From Sialis fuliginosa (lineage: Eukaryota > Arthropoda > Insecta > Megaloptera > Sialidae): a DNA stretch of 64,000 nt. Below, piece after piece: positions 23,831 to 35,400 of this stretch. The stretch covers positions 11,718,001 to 11,782,000 of the forward strand of contig OY540820.1 in NCBI GenBank assembly GCA_961205875.1, in the 5' to 3' direction. The translations under genes were made by a program, and so were the position numbers. The notes beneath the pieces were generated by a model. It did not search any database. It saw nothing but the letters and a program-made list of their open reading frames with translations, and was not told the DNA's origin. Numbering within the stretch: position 1 is the stretch's first letter; each line of letters opens with the position of its first letter.

Positions 23831-24734
23831 AAACGATTGAACAGGAGTTTTGAAGAAAGTAGAAAAATATATCATAAGTCTTAATGATTTAGCTGGTTTC
23901 TTAAGTCCCATTTAAAACTTATTCCGCGCATTTTAATACTAAACATTAAGTTTTATTCTTATTATATTGTATTTTTCTGAAAATTGATTTAAAATTCTGT
24001 AAATATATATATCTTGCTAAAAACAAATCTTGATGTGCTATGAAAAAACTAGTGCTATAATTTAATTCAACATACCAAAATACCTCAAAAAAGGTATTAT
24101 TATTTAAAGGGGATATTAAAAGTTAGGCCTGTATATTTAATTAAGTTTTACTTCAATCATTATTTTAAAAAAATCGGAAAACTGTATCAATAATGACAAA
24201 ATCACAAGAACTTTCTATTCGTCAGTTACAAAAACAATAACAGCTATGTACCTTACCTTTACGTAACCACCGCATTTCTGCAGTAGGCGTTGTTACACAC
24301 ACACACTCGCGCACACACTATACACTCACACACCCACAGTATTGAGTCTAGTCCATGAAGTTGGGTCGATTGATCACTGTAGCAGGTGTCGGTATGATTT
24401 GGCGTTCTCTGTTGGAACTTGGGTTAGTTATATGGCATTCGTAGAGGAAACCATTACCAGTGGTGCTCAAAAGTTTTTTCATTGAGGTTTTATGGTAGGG
24501 ACCAAATTTAAATTAAATAAAATTAAATTAATTATAAGAATTTAAATAAAATTAAATAAATTATAAGAATTTAATTTAGGACCGAGAAATGATAAATAAA
24601 TAGTAAAATATTCACTAGTATTTACTATCAGGTTTAAAATTCGTTGTATAAATCATTGGTTGAATGTACTGGACCGATTTGGATGAAACTTTCATCAACA
24701 TGTTTCATGCGTTGACAAAAGTACCAGAGATATA
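23831..24734. other. Non-coding stretch with CA microsatellite
   Basis: A CA/CACT microsatellite spans about 24294-24341. A GC-richer piece at 24340-24470 has no open frame of note. Two near-copies of AATTTAAATAAAATTAAAT lie at 24509-24560. Confidence 0.4.
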
Positions 24735-25213
24735 AAATACTGGCACCAGTCTTGGCCGCTTTAAGAGCAAAGTATACTATTTTTAAGGATTGTAACTAAT
24801 AAAACAAGTAACTTTTTTTAAATGATAGCCTTTCATTTTGTTTATTTTATTTTTTCTAGTGATGGATAAAGTAAAACTAGTAATAGGTACACAGTGATGG
24901 ACACTTACTAATGATTACAAAATGATAAGTACTACGACACAAAAGCTATAAAAGAAAGAATCGTAATATTTGAAACAATGTAAAGCAGTTGCTATGATAA
25001 TATGTAAATTACACTAATAATTAGTTTAAATGCTACCATTTTGACACCCATTGGCCGATTGTCATCAAATTAAGTTGTTTTACAATTAAGTGTCTATAGA
25101 ATATTTTTTTCAATAATGGCAGTAGTCAAATATCAGCAAATATTTCTAATTTAATACATTTAATTAAACAAGTATCCAACACTGGGGTATGATCCAAGAC
25201 TGGTGCCAGTACC
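24735..25213 (-). mobile_element. MITE-A copy 3 (inverted)
   Basis: Both ends are present: ACTGGCACCAGTCTTGG on the left and AAGACTGGTGCCAGTACCTTA on the right read in part. The internal landmark appears inverted as CCATTGGCCGATTGTCATC. The order of subterminal motifs shows inverted orientation relative to copies 4, 6 and 7. Confidence 0.75.
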
Positions 25214-27079
25214 TTATCACAGAAGAATAGATTTAATAACAATTTGACATCCTCTCGAGTAAAGCTTATAAATATAAAGCAGAAATATTTTTTTAGAATC
25301 GTGATTGTTTTAAATAAAATCTTAATACTCCCTTAAAATGCAATTGCAATCCAGAAATTTAATTGGAAAATGAAAATGTATATAAATCGTAATACGTAAT
25401 TTTTTACGACCGCTGTTCAAGAATATAACGCGTTGTCGTAGGCTCCATTAACTAAATGAAAGTGCAAGTGGTTCTGCATCGGTGGGGACGTCCTTGACCC
25501 ACTAAAGACCGGTGGTCGGCGGACGACTGAATCAACAAAAATCACAACATGGTCAATTTTTGCATGATTTAATACAAGCGGCAATTTTGAGAGATGAATG
25601 ATCCACCAAATACTTTTTTGGACAATTCATTAATAAGTGTTAATCCATACTTACTCTCTGTTCAAAGTTCCAGAATATATTATTTTATAGTTACAGAAAT
25701 ATTAATATTCGATTACCCCTTCACAACAAAATATTTTTTGGTCTAAACATATTTTTTAAATGTGCGATGATTCTGAGATAATAATTTATTACACTTTAAA
25801 TGCTCCACTCTGTATAAAGTGATTGTTCCCACAGTTTGTTTCGAAAATCAAAACCAAAACACAAATGTCCCTTCAATGCGGACAAAAAGTTTATATTTTT
25901 TAAGATGAGTTCCTTTAATTTGCAAGAGCAAAATCTATTAACATTCATTTACAGAAAGTTCTTGAAAAACTGCAGAAGCTTTAATTGAAAAATATTAAAG
26001 TTTTTTTTTTATGATTTTGCCAATAGCTGTTTATTTCAAAAATTCAGATAAAATTTTATAAATGCTAATGCTTATTTTTTACATTCTTTCGATTCATACT
26101 TTAACACCTTCTCTTTCTTGGCCGCTTCGTTCAACAGTGTACCGCCGTTTTGTAGTACACAAGGCCTTTGGGAATTCCCCATTGATGTGTAGATTCATCA
26201 CATGACTATAATTTAAATTCTTGCATTGTTTTTTTTTACCAACGGATGCAATAACAGTTTCAATGCAATATATACGTAATAATTACCATGAAATAAAACC
26301 TACATTGTTATTGTTTATAAACTCACGTATCTTACAGAAGGTCTCTGTTCGAAAGGGATGATTACAAATATTACAAATCTAAAAAATAATAGACAATAGG
26401 AAATTTTCATAAATTTTTCTCATATTTGCACTAACCTTTTTGCAGCCTCTAACTTTTACTCTTAAAAATACGTATGAAATTTTTTTTATTATACATAACA
26501 ACAGCTAGAGAAGTACGTAGGATTTTTTTGATATATTGATTTTTGGCCGAATGGTGCACTTCCAAAGTCAAACTTACAAAATTCACCAAAAAATAGCTAG
26601 AAAATTGTTAATAACAAATGAACTATGCCATATAAAAAAAAATCCTACGTAATTATTTAGACAATATATTTTTATAGATCAAGTTAAAATTTGAAGTAAA
26701 TTGGTTGAAAATTGTTCGAGTTATGGGTGCGGCCAACTTGAAAAATGCAGTTTTGAGATAAACGCGTTTAGTTGTAAGTTATAGAAAGTCATGAAAAAAT
26801 CTTCTTCCAGATATTTTCAGTCTCTTGCTGTATGTACGTGTCTCTTTTGCACCTTTTTGACCACAATACACTTTGTCACTCATTATAAAAACGAATCAAT
26901 AACATTCACAAAACAAAACAAAAGTTAGCACAATTATCGATAAAAAACAAACCTGGCGGTCTTGTACTATACTTTGAAAAACAAGAACTTTGAGATATCT
27001 CCCGGCCATAATCTTTTCGGATATTATTTTTGAGGTCCTTATTTTTAAATTCTAGAGTGGCCTAACCCCTACGTGATGG
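25214..27079. other. Non-coding stretch with a GC-richer island at 25390-25550
   Basis: Bases 25390-25550 (around GTGGGGACGTCCTTGACCC and GGTGGTCGGCGGACGACTG) are clearly GC-richer and hold several CpGs, but no long open frame on either strand. It could be an untranslated exon or promoter of the channel gene, or a mobile-element fragment. The remainder is AT-rich. Confidence 0.35.
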
Positions 27080-27190
27080 TTTAAAACATACTAGTTTTTT
27101 TTATTAAATACATATATCAAATTTTTTAATAAATAATATAACACTTTGATATATGTATTTAATAAAAAAAACTATTATGTTTTAAACAAC
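27080..27190. repeat. Short hairpin element
   Basis: Inverted arms of about 44 bp around a 20-bp loop: GTTTAAAACATACTAG on the left, TTATGTTTTAAACAAC on the right, both with ATTAAATACATATATCAAA inside. It resembles a very small MITE. Confidence 0.6.
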
Positions 27191-27279
27191 CCCGTACTCA
27201 AATGTGCATTCCGGCACTTAACAACGGGCATGCACATGCATATAAATCAATTCATCACCGCAGCATGTCCATATTTGTC

Positions 27280-27440
27280 AATGAGATAAGAGCATCGCAT
27301 TCCTATTTACCGATCACACGCCACACTTCACATAGACGGCTTTGGTCCGTGAACACGAATGACGTAACCGATGTGACGTCACGCGTGGCTGAACGGTGCA
27401 AATCATACGCTGACAACAATGGATTGTCGTTGCATTATCT
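27280..27440. promoter_or_regulatory. GC-richer island with CRE-like palindrome
   Basis: CpG-rich relative to its surroundings and contains GATGTGACGTCACGCG, which includes the full TGACGTCA CRE palindrome. Together with the islands at 25.4, 31.4, 48.4 and 59.4 kb, it is a candidate promoter. The 88-codon frame through it (27202-27468) has no recognised product. Evidence is compositional only. Confidence 0.25.
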
Positions 27441-28002
27441 ATTGTTACAGTTCTCACTAAGTATATAGTGTTGATTACTCAGTAATTGGTACGAGAGTTA
27501 CTGATGCAGTTAAAGATGATGGAAAGATTCTCATTGGTTAATACAGTGTTTGTTTTCTCGTGACAATATAACATGATTTTAATTGGAAACACATCTGATA
27601 ATTAATTGCACAGTATTTCCTCGTGTTAAATTCATTAGAGGCATGGGCGTACCCAGGCAATGGCTGGAGGGGGGGGGGGGTTTCTTGGCAAAATAAAAGA
27701 AGAATTGAAAAAAAGAACGATTTTTCATTATTACTTTTTGCGCACCTATCTATATGAAGATATAATAAATAATGGAAATGATATTTTTTTTCATTGTCTT
27801 TTTACAATTCCTCGATAAGTCTAGAAAACATTTTTATTATTACAATTCGATAATTTAATAATCAAGAACACACTGAAAAATTGATTGATCGAGATGAGAA
27901 AATCACGGAATTAAGGAGTTAAGGTTCAAAATTACAACCGAAACGATAGAATATTTAAAAAAAAAAGAAAAATTACCCAAAAGTTTACATTAATGGCCAT
28001 TT

Positions 28003-28235
28003 ATCAGAGCCGTATTTACATATTTCGAGGCCCGAGGCGCCAAAAATTTATAAAAATTTTATTTATTTATTTATTTTTATAAAACTTTTAGGTAAGGTTA
28101 CCATAATAATGTAAGAGCTTTTTTTGCTCTTCAACACTCAAAAAGTTAAACTACCAGCTCTTTGAGCCCCTCACCCCCCTTCATTTATCACGGGGTCCTA
28201 GGCAAAATACGTCTACTAAATCGGTTTCAAAAAAA
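28003..28235. mobile_element. Decayed hAT-like fragment
   Basis: The left end reads CAGAGCCGTATTTACATATT followed by GAGGCCCGAGGCGCC. The right side contains GGGGTCCTAGGCAAAATACG, which is partly inverse to it. Wording of this kind marks hAT ends in insects. Ends are too eroded to find target duplications. Confidence 0.4.
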
Positions 28236-29097
28236 AATTTTTGCTCCCCTCCCGCTGAACAAAATCCTAATGAAAAAAAGGTAGTTAATTATCAATGAAT
28301 TTTTAATAAATACCGATAAAGTATTCATACGAACTGTCTTTAGGTAACCATTCTATTTAATTTAGAATAAATTGAATTAAAAGATAAGCGAGAAAGCTTA
28401 AAACTTTTCAGGATTGAAATTTGAAAAAAAAGTAAAATTAAATAACAAAAAAATAAATAAACTTTCATTACATTACTTAAGATACAAGGCTAGTTTTATT
28501 TAATAAATATATATATTTACGATGAAACAAATAACAATACATTTTTTTAGATTATTTAGTCCAATTTCATAGAATAAAGAGGAAGTACAGATATTACGTA
28601 TTTAGAAAGTGTAAATAATGAAATGTTACGCTAGTTTTTTTTATCAATAAGATTAGTTATTGTAAAATATTGTACGTTTAAAATCTACGTTACTGGACGT
28701 TCTAATCTATTTTTTGTAAATATGGAATGTTTCATACTGAACATTTGTAGTAAAATTTATATTAATACATGACGACAGACGAAAAATAAGTTTTATATCT
28801 TTTTTTTTCTTTTATAATTAAAAAAAAGAACTACACTGCGAATATGGGGTTAATTGTTAAAAGAATATGTGGTCTCTATGCTGTCTTGTTTTATAATATA
28901 ATCTTATTGTAATAATGGTGATTCTAACCATCAAAAGCAAGAACAATCGATTTTGAACATAAAACAAAAACTCGCCTAGACGATGAAATTGGAGTATTTG
29001 CGATATTTGTGAAAAAACTGATATGTAACGTATTTTACAACAACCCTCGTATAAATGATATATTTACGAGACATTTTCAACAGATATTGTGAACTAG
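28236..29097. other. Non-coding stretch
   Basis: AT-rich, without open frames or recognisable repeats. Confidence 0.4.
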
Positions 29098-29535
29098 AAA
29101 AAGCATCTGCCAAGTAAATGCTCTGTGCTTCTTCGTGCTAAATTCACCAAACGAAGTTAATTATTGGACGATTTAAATAAAAACCGATAAAGTGTCTGGA
29201 ATTGGTTAACATTTAATTTTTATACAATTTTTCTCAAAAATATTAGTTTAAAATTTTTCTTAAGATGCACCTGATTATTTTTTCGTATATTTTTAATTTT
29301 TTGACCCAACCATCCAACCAAGTTTCATTAATATTAGTCCAGTAGGTTCATGAGTTATGCGTGTGACATGGATTCATGGTACAGATACACAGACAGACAC
29401 GGAACGAAAAGAGTTTGTCTTGACCTGAAATGGAAAGATCAATTTAAAATTTTGAAATCGAAGAACAATTTTTTTGTCTCAATTTAAAACAATCACAAAG
29501 CTTTCCGTATCTTCGATATTGCAAGGAAGCAATAA
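29098..29535 (+). mobile_element. Dispersed repeat C, copy 2
   Basis: Shares the start (AGCATCTGCCAAGTAAATGC), the middle (AGTTTCATTAATATT, GTTCATGAGTTATGCGTGTG), the GACAGACAC block and the TCGATATTGCAAGGAAGCAA end with copy 1, with a shorter middle. Confidence 0.55.
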
Positions 29536-32211
29536 TTAAAATTAAATTATTTTGAAAAACGGCAGTACTAATTTGTTGAAAATAAATATACATACATATT
29601 TTATGTTTGAAATATTTACTTATAAAAATAAAAAAAACGTGTCTAATTATATTATGTAGAATTGAAGATGTAATCGTCGAGGCTTTAAAAAGTCACTTCA
29701 TTCTAAAGAAAAAATGTATTAATATTATAATTTCGAAGAAAAAACTCATCTATTGAAAAGCAAGGATACATTATATAAATATATATAAATATACAATATA
29801 ACGAAACCATATATTAACTTCCTTTGAAAAAAGTCCCAGATCACACAACGAGGTCATCTCCAATAACCTTTTCATGTTTTTATTACATTTTACATAGTGT
29901 GGATGTATGTAACATGAGAATAAGAAGAAATAATACTATCTTAGTAATATTACGTAATATGTTTATTTGCACATGGATTTAAAAGTTTTATGATTTATTG
30001 TATGTATAATATATATATCATCTTTTCGGGTATGGAATTTATTTTCGTAAAAGCGTTGTTATTATACTTCGAGTTTTTATTTTAGTTTTTGCGAATACAA
30101 ATGTTTTGTTCAATTTTTTTTGTTCCAGTGCGAAATAAATTTTGTAATATTTCAAAATATGTACAGATAAAAACAAATATTCGAATCACTACAAATACTT
30201 TTTCAATTAAATTCTTGTGCTATGTAAGTACAAACATATTTGTGCTTAGGGTCGGGTGGTGCAGTTTATGGAACTAAATAAAAAGATTTCAGAGAGGATG
30301 TTATAGTTTATTTATTATCTTAGGTAATTTAGCTACCAAAAAAAATATTAATTAATTTATAAGTAACGCTTTAGGAACTATTAAAAATATTGAAAGCCGC
30401 CTGAATGTGCACTCTTGCACTACCGTTATTTTATTTACTTCGCATTTTTAGACTAATATAAATATATTTTGTAAATTAATAATATTAAATAATTATTTAA
30501 TGGCTATTAAGTATAAAAATTAATTAATTTTTGATTGCAATTCTAGCATTTGTAAGTATAATATTTTTATAATTATTATTCGCATATACTATGAAAGGCG
30601 AAACTAAAAATAATAAAATAAAAATATTTATTTTCCTATCTCTAATGTAGGTAATAGGTATGTAAAAAATGTAGATAATTATATTCAGTGAACTACTAGT
30701 CTCTACAAAAAATATAAAATATACATTAAAAATAACCAGGAAAATAGTTTATGTAAGATAGGTATAACATGCAATATTTTATATGTTTTATTTTACTGTA
30801 TAATATTATTTTTTGTTTATTTTTATTTTACTATAATATACGGTTTATGTTATGATAGTGGTGGGAGACACAATACTGCTAGGATGGAAGATGTATTAAA
30901 ATCTTTTACAAATAAACAATGATTTAGAATAAACTAAAGATTGCATTCAAGCCAAAAAAACTACACAAACTACAATGAAAATTAATGCTTTATAAATAAC
31001 TGCTTCATATTTACGTAACGTTCGTTCTAAAGGATAAAATTTTCTTTGTTAATAATTTAAATAAATTTTGCAAAATTTTCACAAAATAATTTATTTTAAT
31101 ACCTGTTGGTACGTTCCTTAAACAGTAATAAATACCAATATAATTTAAAGTAAGGTAAAATACGTGTCTATATGTACGTATGTATATCGTTTTTAATATA
31201 CTTATCTCTATTCGTTAAGTTGTGAATGTGAAAAGTTCGTTTAGAATGAACAGGAAGAACAAATGCATACAATAATATTTCCCATCCTTTTCTACATCAC
31301 TATTGTTATCGTTATATTAGAAAAGAACAAAATGATAAAATTGTGTTTGAAACAATATCCCTATCTTTGTTTTACATTGTGTTATTGATGCATGCCTGCT
31401 GCATAATGCGATAACGGCCGTTATACGGCGCTAGCTCGTTGCTTCCGGCGTTTACTTCAACTTCCGGTGTACATCGCCTTCATGGATCTGTGTTAAAACG
31501 AAATAATAATTTTTAATAGAGTTCAGATATTGTGTTCCTCACACTGTAAAAGACTATTTATATTTATTAAGGGTATTATACCTGCATTATTTTCATCATT
31601 ATTATAATTTAGTTAGGTAAAGTAAGATAATGCTTGTTCTATGTATATTTTTTAAATAAATAAGAATACATTTTGTCATTAATATTTCCAAAACTAATTT
31701 TAATATTTATTAAACATAAATATGATACAAATTTAAGAGCTTAAAACATAAACATTTATGTCCGGTATTATATATGTAGGAGCTCACAAAGCAAGCTAGA
31801 GCAAGCTCTCTCGAATGGTGTATTAATTCTGTGATAGTATCTATGGATTTGTTATAGAATTTGGAGCAGTGATACATTAACTTATTGTAACACAGTTGGC
31901 GATTCTGACCGTACAAAATAATTTTCATAATATTGCCACTGTTCTAATACCGTTGGTGTTTATTTACCACGAGTACGCGAAAATTGTTAAACACTTCCTG
32001 AAACTTCAAGAGAACTGTCAGATAGGTTTGAATTGAACCATATTTGATAGTGCTTGCGAACTTGAAATTTTTTTTACATATTAATTAATTATCAAAAATT
32101 GGAAATTCTATTAGTATGGAGTTACACACTTTAACTATTGAATTTAATATTAGATGTAATTGCGGTTATGTAAAATACTAATAAGCAATCAATTATTTTA
32201 TAAAATTTCAG
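29536..32211. other. Non-coding stretch, presumably intron of the potassium channel gene
   Basis: AT-rich. A GC-richer patch at 31405-31495 contains the 14-bp palindrome ATAACGGCCGTTAT and CTTCCGGTGTACATCGCC; it could be a promoter or untranslated exon. I searched for an exon ending in a TTIG-type pore sequence with a phase-1 donor, which must precede 32212, and did not find one. Confidence 0.35.
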
Positions 32212-32434
32212 GTTATGGCCATATCGCACCCAAAACACATTGGGGTAAGGTGGTGACAATATTTTATGCAATCCTTGGTATTCCCCTAATGCTGTTATGT
32301 CTGTCAAATATTGGTGACATAATGGCGACATCTTTCCGATTTTTGTACTGGAGAGTATGCTGCTATGTTTGTACGAAACGTCCACGAAGAAAAAAATCGG
32401 CAAGAAGAGCTCGTAGTGGAAGAGGGACAATCAG
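32212..32434 (+). CDS. K2P exon a: filter 1, TM2 and basic linker
   Basis: The acceptor TTTCAG ends at 32211. The first two bases complete a Gly codon begun in the missing exon, giving GYGHIAPKTHWGKV. After TM2 comes SFRFLYWRVCCYVCTKR, with three cysteines at the membrane face, then an Arg/Lys cluster (RPRRKKSARRARSGRG). Two in-phase donors exist: AG|GTACCA at 32435 and GG|GTAAAT at 32444; use of the second adds three residues. Confidence 0.93.
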
Positions 32435-35400
32435 GTACCAAGGGTAAATGTTTAATGATACATTCATCTTTAACAGATAATTAAAAGTTTTAATTAAAAT
32501 AAACAAATACTGGCGTATTGTTTTCGTAGAATCATTTGATGCAGTTTATTTATTATTTATGCTTCTAATTAAACTTTTCTTAATATTTTTAATGAGTAGC
32601 TTGATATATATTTTTATTATTTTATTCAAGCGTATTTTTAATTGGAAAAATTGTAACCGCGTGTATAATGGAGCAGTGGCAGCTTATGGAAGGTTGGGGC
32701 TTGGGGTAGAATTTAGTACCTCCATTCCTTTTTTAAAAATATTTTTCACAAATATTTTTAAAATAAAATAAAAATTCATGCAATCGAATGACCTTTTCTT
32801 TTGTTAGATGTCACTTCAATTTTGACACCCTCTAAAAATTATTTTTTCAACCCTTTTAAATTATTAAAAATAATAAAATGTCAAATACAAATTTTACTAC
32901 ATACATACATAATATATAACATTTTATTTTATCTAGTATTTAATGTATTACTATATACAAAACAAAATTTTATTATTTTTAGAAGTCGATACGATAGAGG
33001 CAGAGGGACATCTTTCAGAAAATCGGGAAGAACATCAACCAGATCAGCAGACAGTGGTTTTGGTTTATCAGAAGTTACACCATCATCTTATTCAGACACA
33101 GAATGCAGGTATACTTGTTAATATGACCGTTTTAAGTAATTCATTATGTACAATATCCACATTAACATCCTACTTTTGTAAAGATTTTATTATAAAGAAT
33201 TATAATCATAAGAATTATTCTTTATATAAACGAAGTTTGACTGAAAGCTCAACAGAAAGTATTTTACGTTAATCTCACCTCACTTGAATTGATTCCTGAA
33301 TCCTAATACATACATAGTTCAATCGAATCATTCATTATTAATAATCGATAATTAAAATATTTAACACTATTTTTTAGAGTTCCGAAGAAACCCTATTAAT
33401 CTTACTTTGTCGTCCGTCCGTCCTTTTCACTCAAAGCAAAATATCTCGTAAACTATATAAACTAGAAACTTGAAATGTTTACTGAATATATCAAATGATA
33501 CCCTCTAGTAAAAGATGTACAAACTTGTGGAAAAAATAATTTTTCAGGCATGTGGCACGTTTAAATGTATAATCTTGCGGAATTTGAATCACTTTCTTAT
33601 TTTTTTCTAAATCAAAAATATCGCCTGCAGAGTACTTTAAAGCAAATAAAAAAAATTATATACCAAGGCGTGTGGGGTATCGAAATGTAGATCTTAATTA
33701 GTAGAGTATGACTCAAAAATGGCACCTGTAGGGGTCTCTAAATAATAATTTATTTTGTCTACCCCCCTCTAGCTCAGTAACTACTGGCTCAAAAATTCTG
33801 AAAAAAATTTGGTAACGAGACTTTGGCAAGACTATCAACGACAAATACTCAAGTCAACAGAATCAATTAAAATTTTGGAGAAATAGGGAAGGGGCGTCAT
33901 AGATTTTTTTTTGATATCTAGGCAAGTGGGTGTCAAAATGTAGAATCTCAATTAGTAGAACATGACTCTTTTTTATATTTTTATCTAACTCAAAAATGCA
34001 CCTGTAAGTGGCTCCAAACAGTCCACGTAGTAAGTACTTCGAAACTCTTGACCGAATTATTATATTTTACCACTTGGGTTTTACTCTAAAATCGAGTATT
34101 ATAAATTCTTTGTTTATAATTTCATCAAGTCATAATATTTCGTTGGGCATGAAGTTACGTAGATTACAAAATAACCAGCATTTAGTTTTAAATTTAATTT
34201 CCTTTAAAACCAGGTATAACGGTGAAACCGGAGTAGGTATACAACGTATACTTCGCCCGTCTCAAATATCCCGATTTTCCGACTCGGCAGCCCCTTCTAC
34301 GTCAGGAGGAGTTGCTCCAGCCGTGCCGGGAGGCGGTAGAGTCTTGCAGAACGTCGTTAGAGGTGGATCTTTAGATCGAAGACGTCGTTCTGATGGAGGT
34401 GGACACGGAGTGCCTCTTCGTACCCCTGTGCTGTGTAACAGATATGCCGTCGACAGAGAAGTTGCCGCTGGCGGGGATCTTGACAACATTCAAGTTGCTG
34501 ATGCAGGTAATTGTTGAAAACTTTGGAGTATCTGTGGTGATATGAAGGTGGTACTTCTTAGCATGTTAGTGTAGTTTTTGCTAACATTTCGTCATCGTTA
34601 CATACAGTTGCTTAGTAATATTTAGTTTTTTAAAAAGATAAATTGCTAAATCCACAAAAGACAGGCAAGGAAAATGGATACAAACTTCTTTTCCAATTTA
34701 TTAATAAAATATTGGGCCTTGTGAATAAAAATCTTTGATTTTATTATACAGGGTGAGTACAGGTACAGGTGGAAAAAACTTGAACAGTTGATCGAGAAAA
34801 ATATTTTAAGCAAAAAAGATTATATGAAAATGTATCCAGAAAATCTTCGTGAGAGAGCTACAGACCTCCACAGTTTAGTTTTTATTTAATATTTGGCGAA
34901 CCTATTTTGATATAGTAATGAAATTCGATTATCTGTTTAGTATCAATATGTATTGATTTGATTTTTGTTCAGTATGTTTTTGTTCTTTAATTTTTTCCAG
35001 AGGTTGGCACTTTTATAAGATTGTATGACACAAAATATGTACATATAAAAATATACTTTTCTAATTTGTCATAGGATTAACCGTTTACGAGAAATACGAC
35101 ATAATAGTAAATATAGTACTGAAGAATTATACTTGATACGAATGCCTCAAATTATATAAAATACAATTATATTCATGTTCTAGGATTAAAAATAATAAAA
35201 AAGTTTATGTAAATATGCCTCAAAAAATGCATCCCTATCAACAAACAGCAATTTTTGGTTTCGTTTTTAGTCAAGTTCGTCAAGTTTGTGTAACAGTAAT
35301 AAAACTGGCTATATAGTAGATCTTAGAGGACACGTATTAAGAGTTATACTTACATAAACTTTTTATCTCAGTTTTAATTACAGAACAAAAATATAATCTT

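Noticed and set aside
27660-27682. G run after GGGCGTACCCAGG as a full hAT MITE
   Set aside because: The motif resembles a hAT end, but no inverted partner or 8-bp duplication could be found.
32160-32447. K2P exon starting at the ATG-like codon near 32160
   Set aside because: The region before 32212 is intron; the frame upstream of the TTTCAG acceptor has no channel similarity, and the first filter must start in an earlier exon.
32801-33272. Longer exon b extending through adjacent open frames
   Set aside because: The extension is AT-rich, hydrophobic or Ile/Lys-rich, and the acceptor at 32982 and donor at 33109 match phases exactly.
34262-34489. Antisense frame in K2P exon c
   Set aside because: Shadow of a GC-rich coding exon whose sense frame is phase-consistent with its neighbours.
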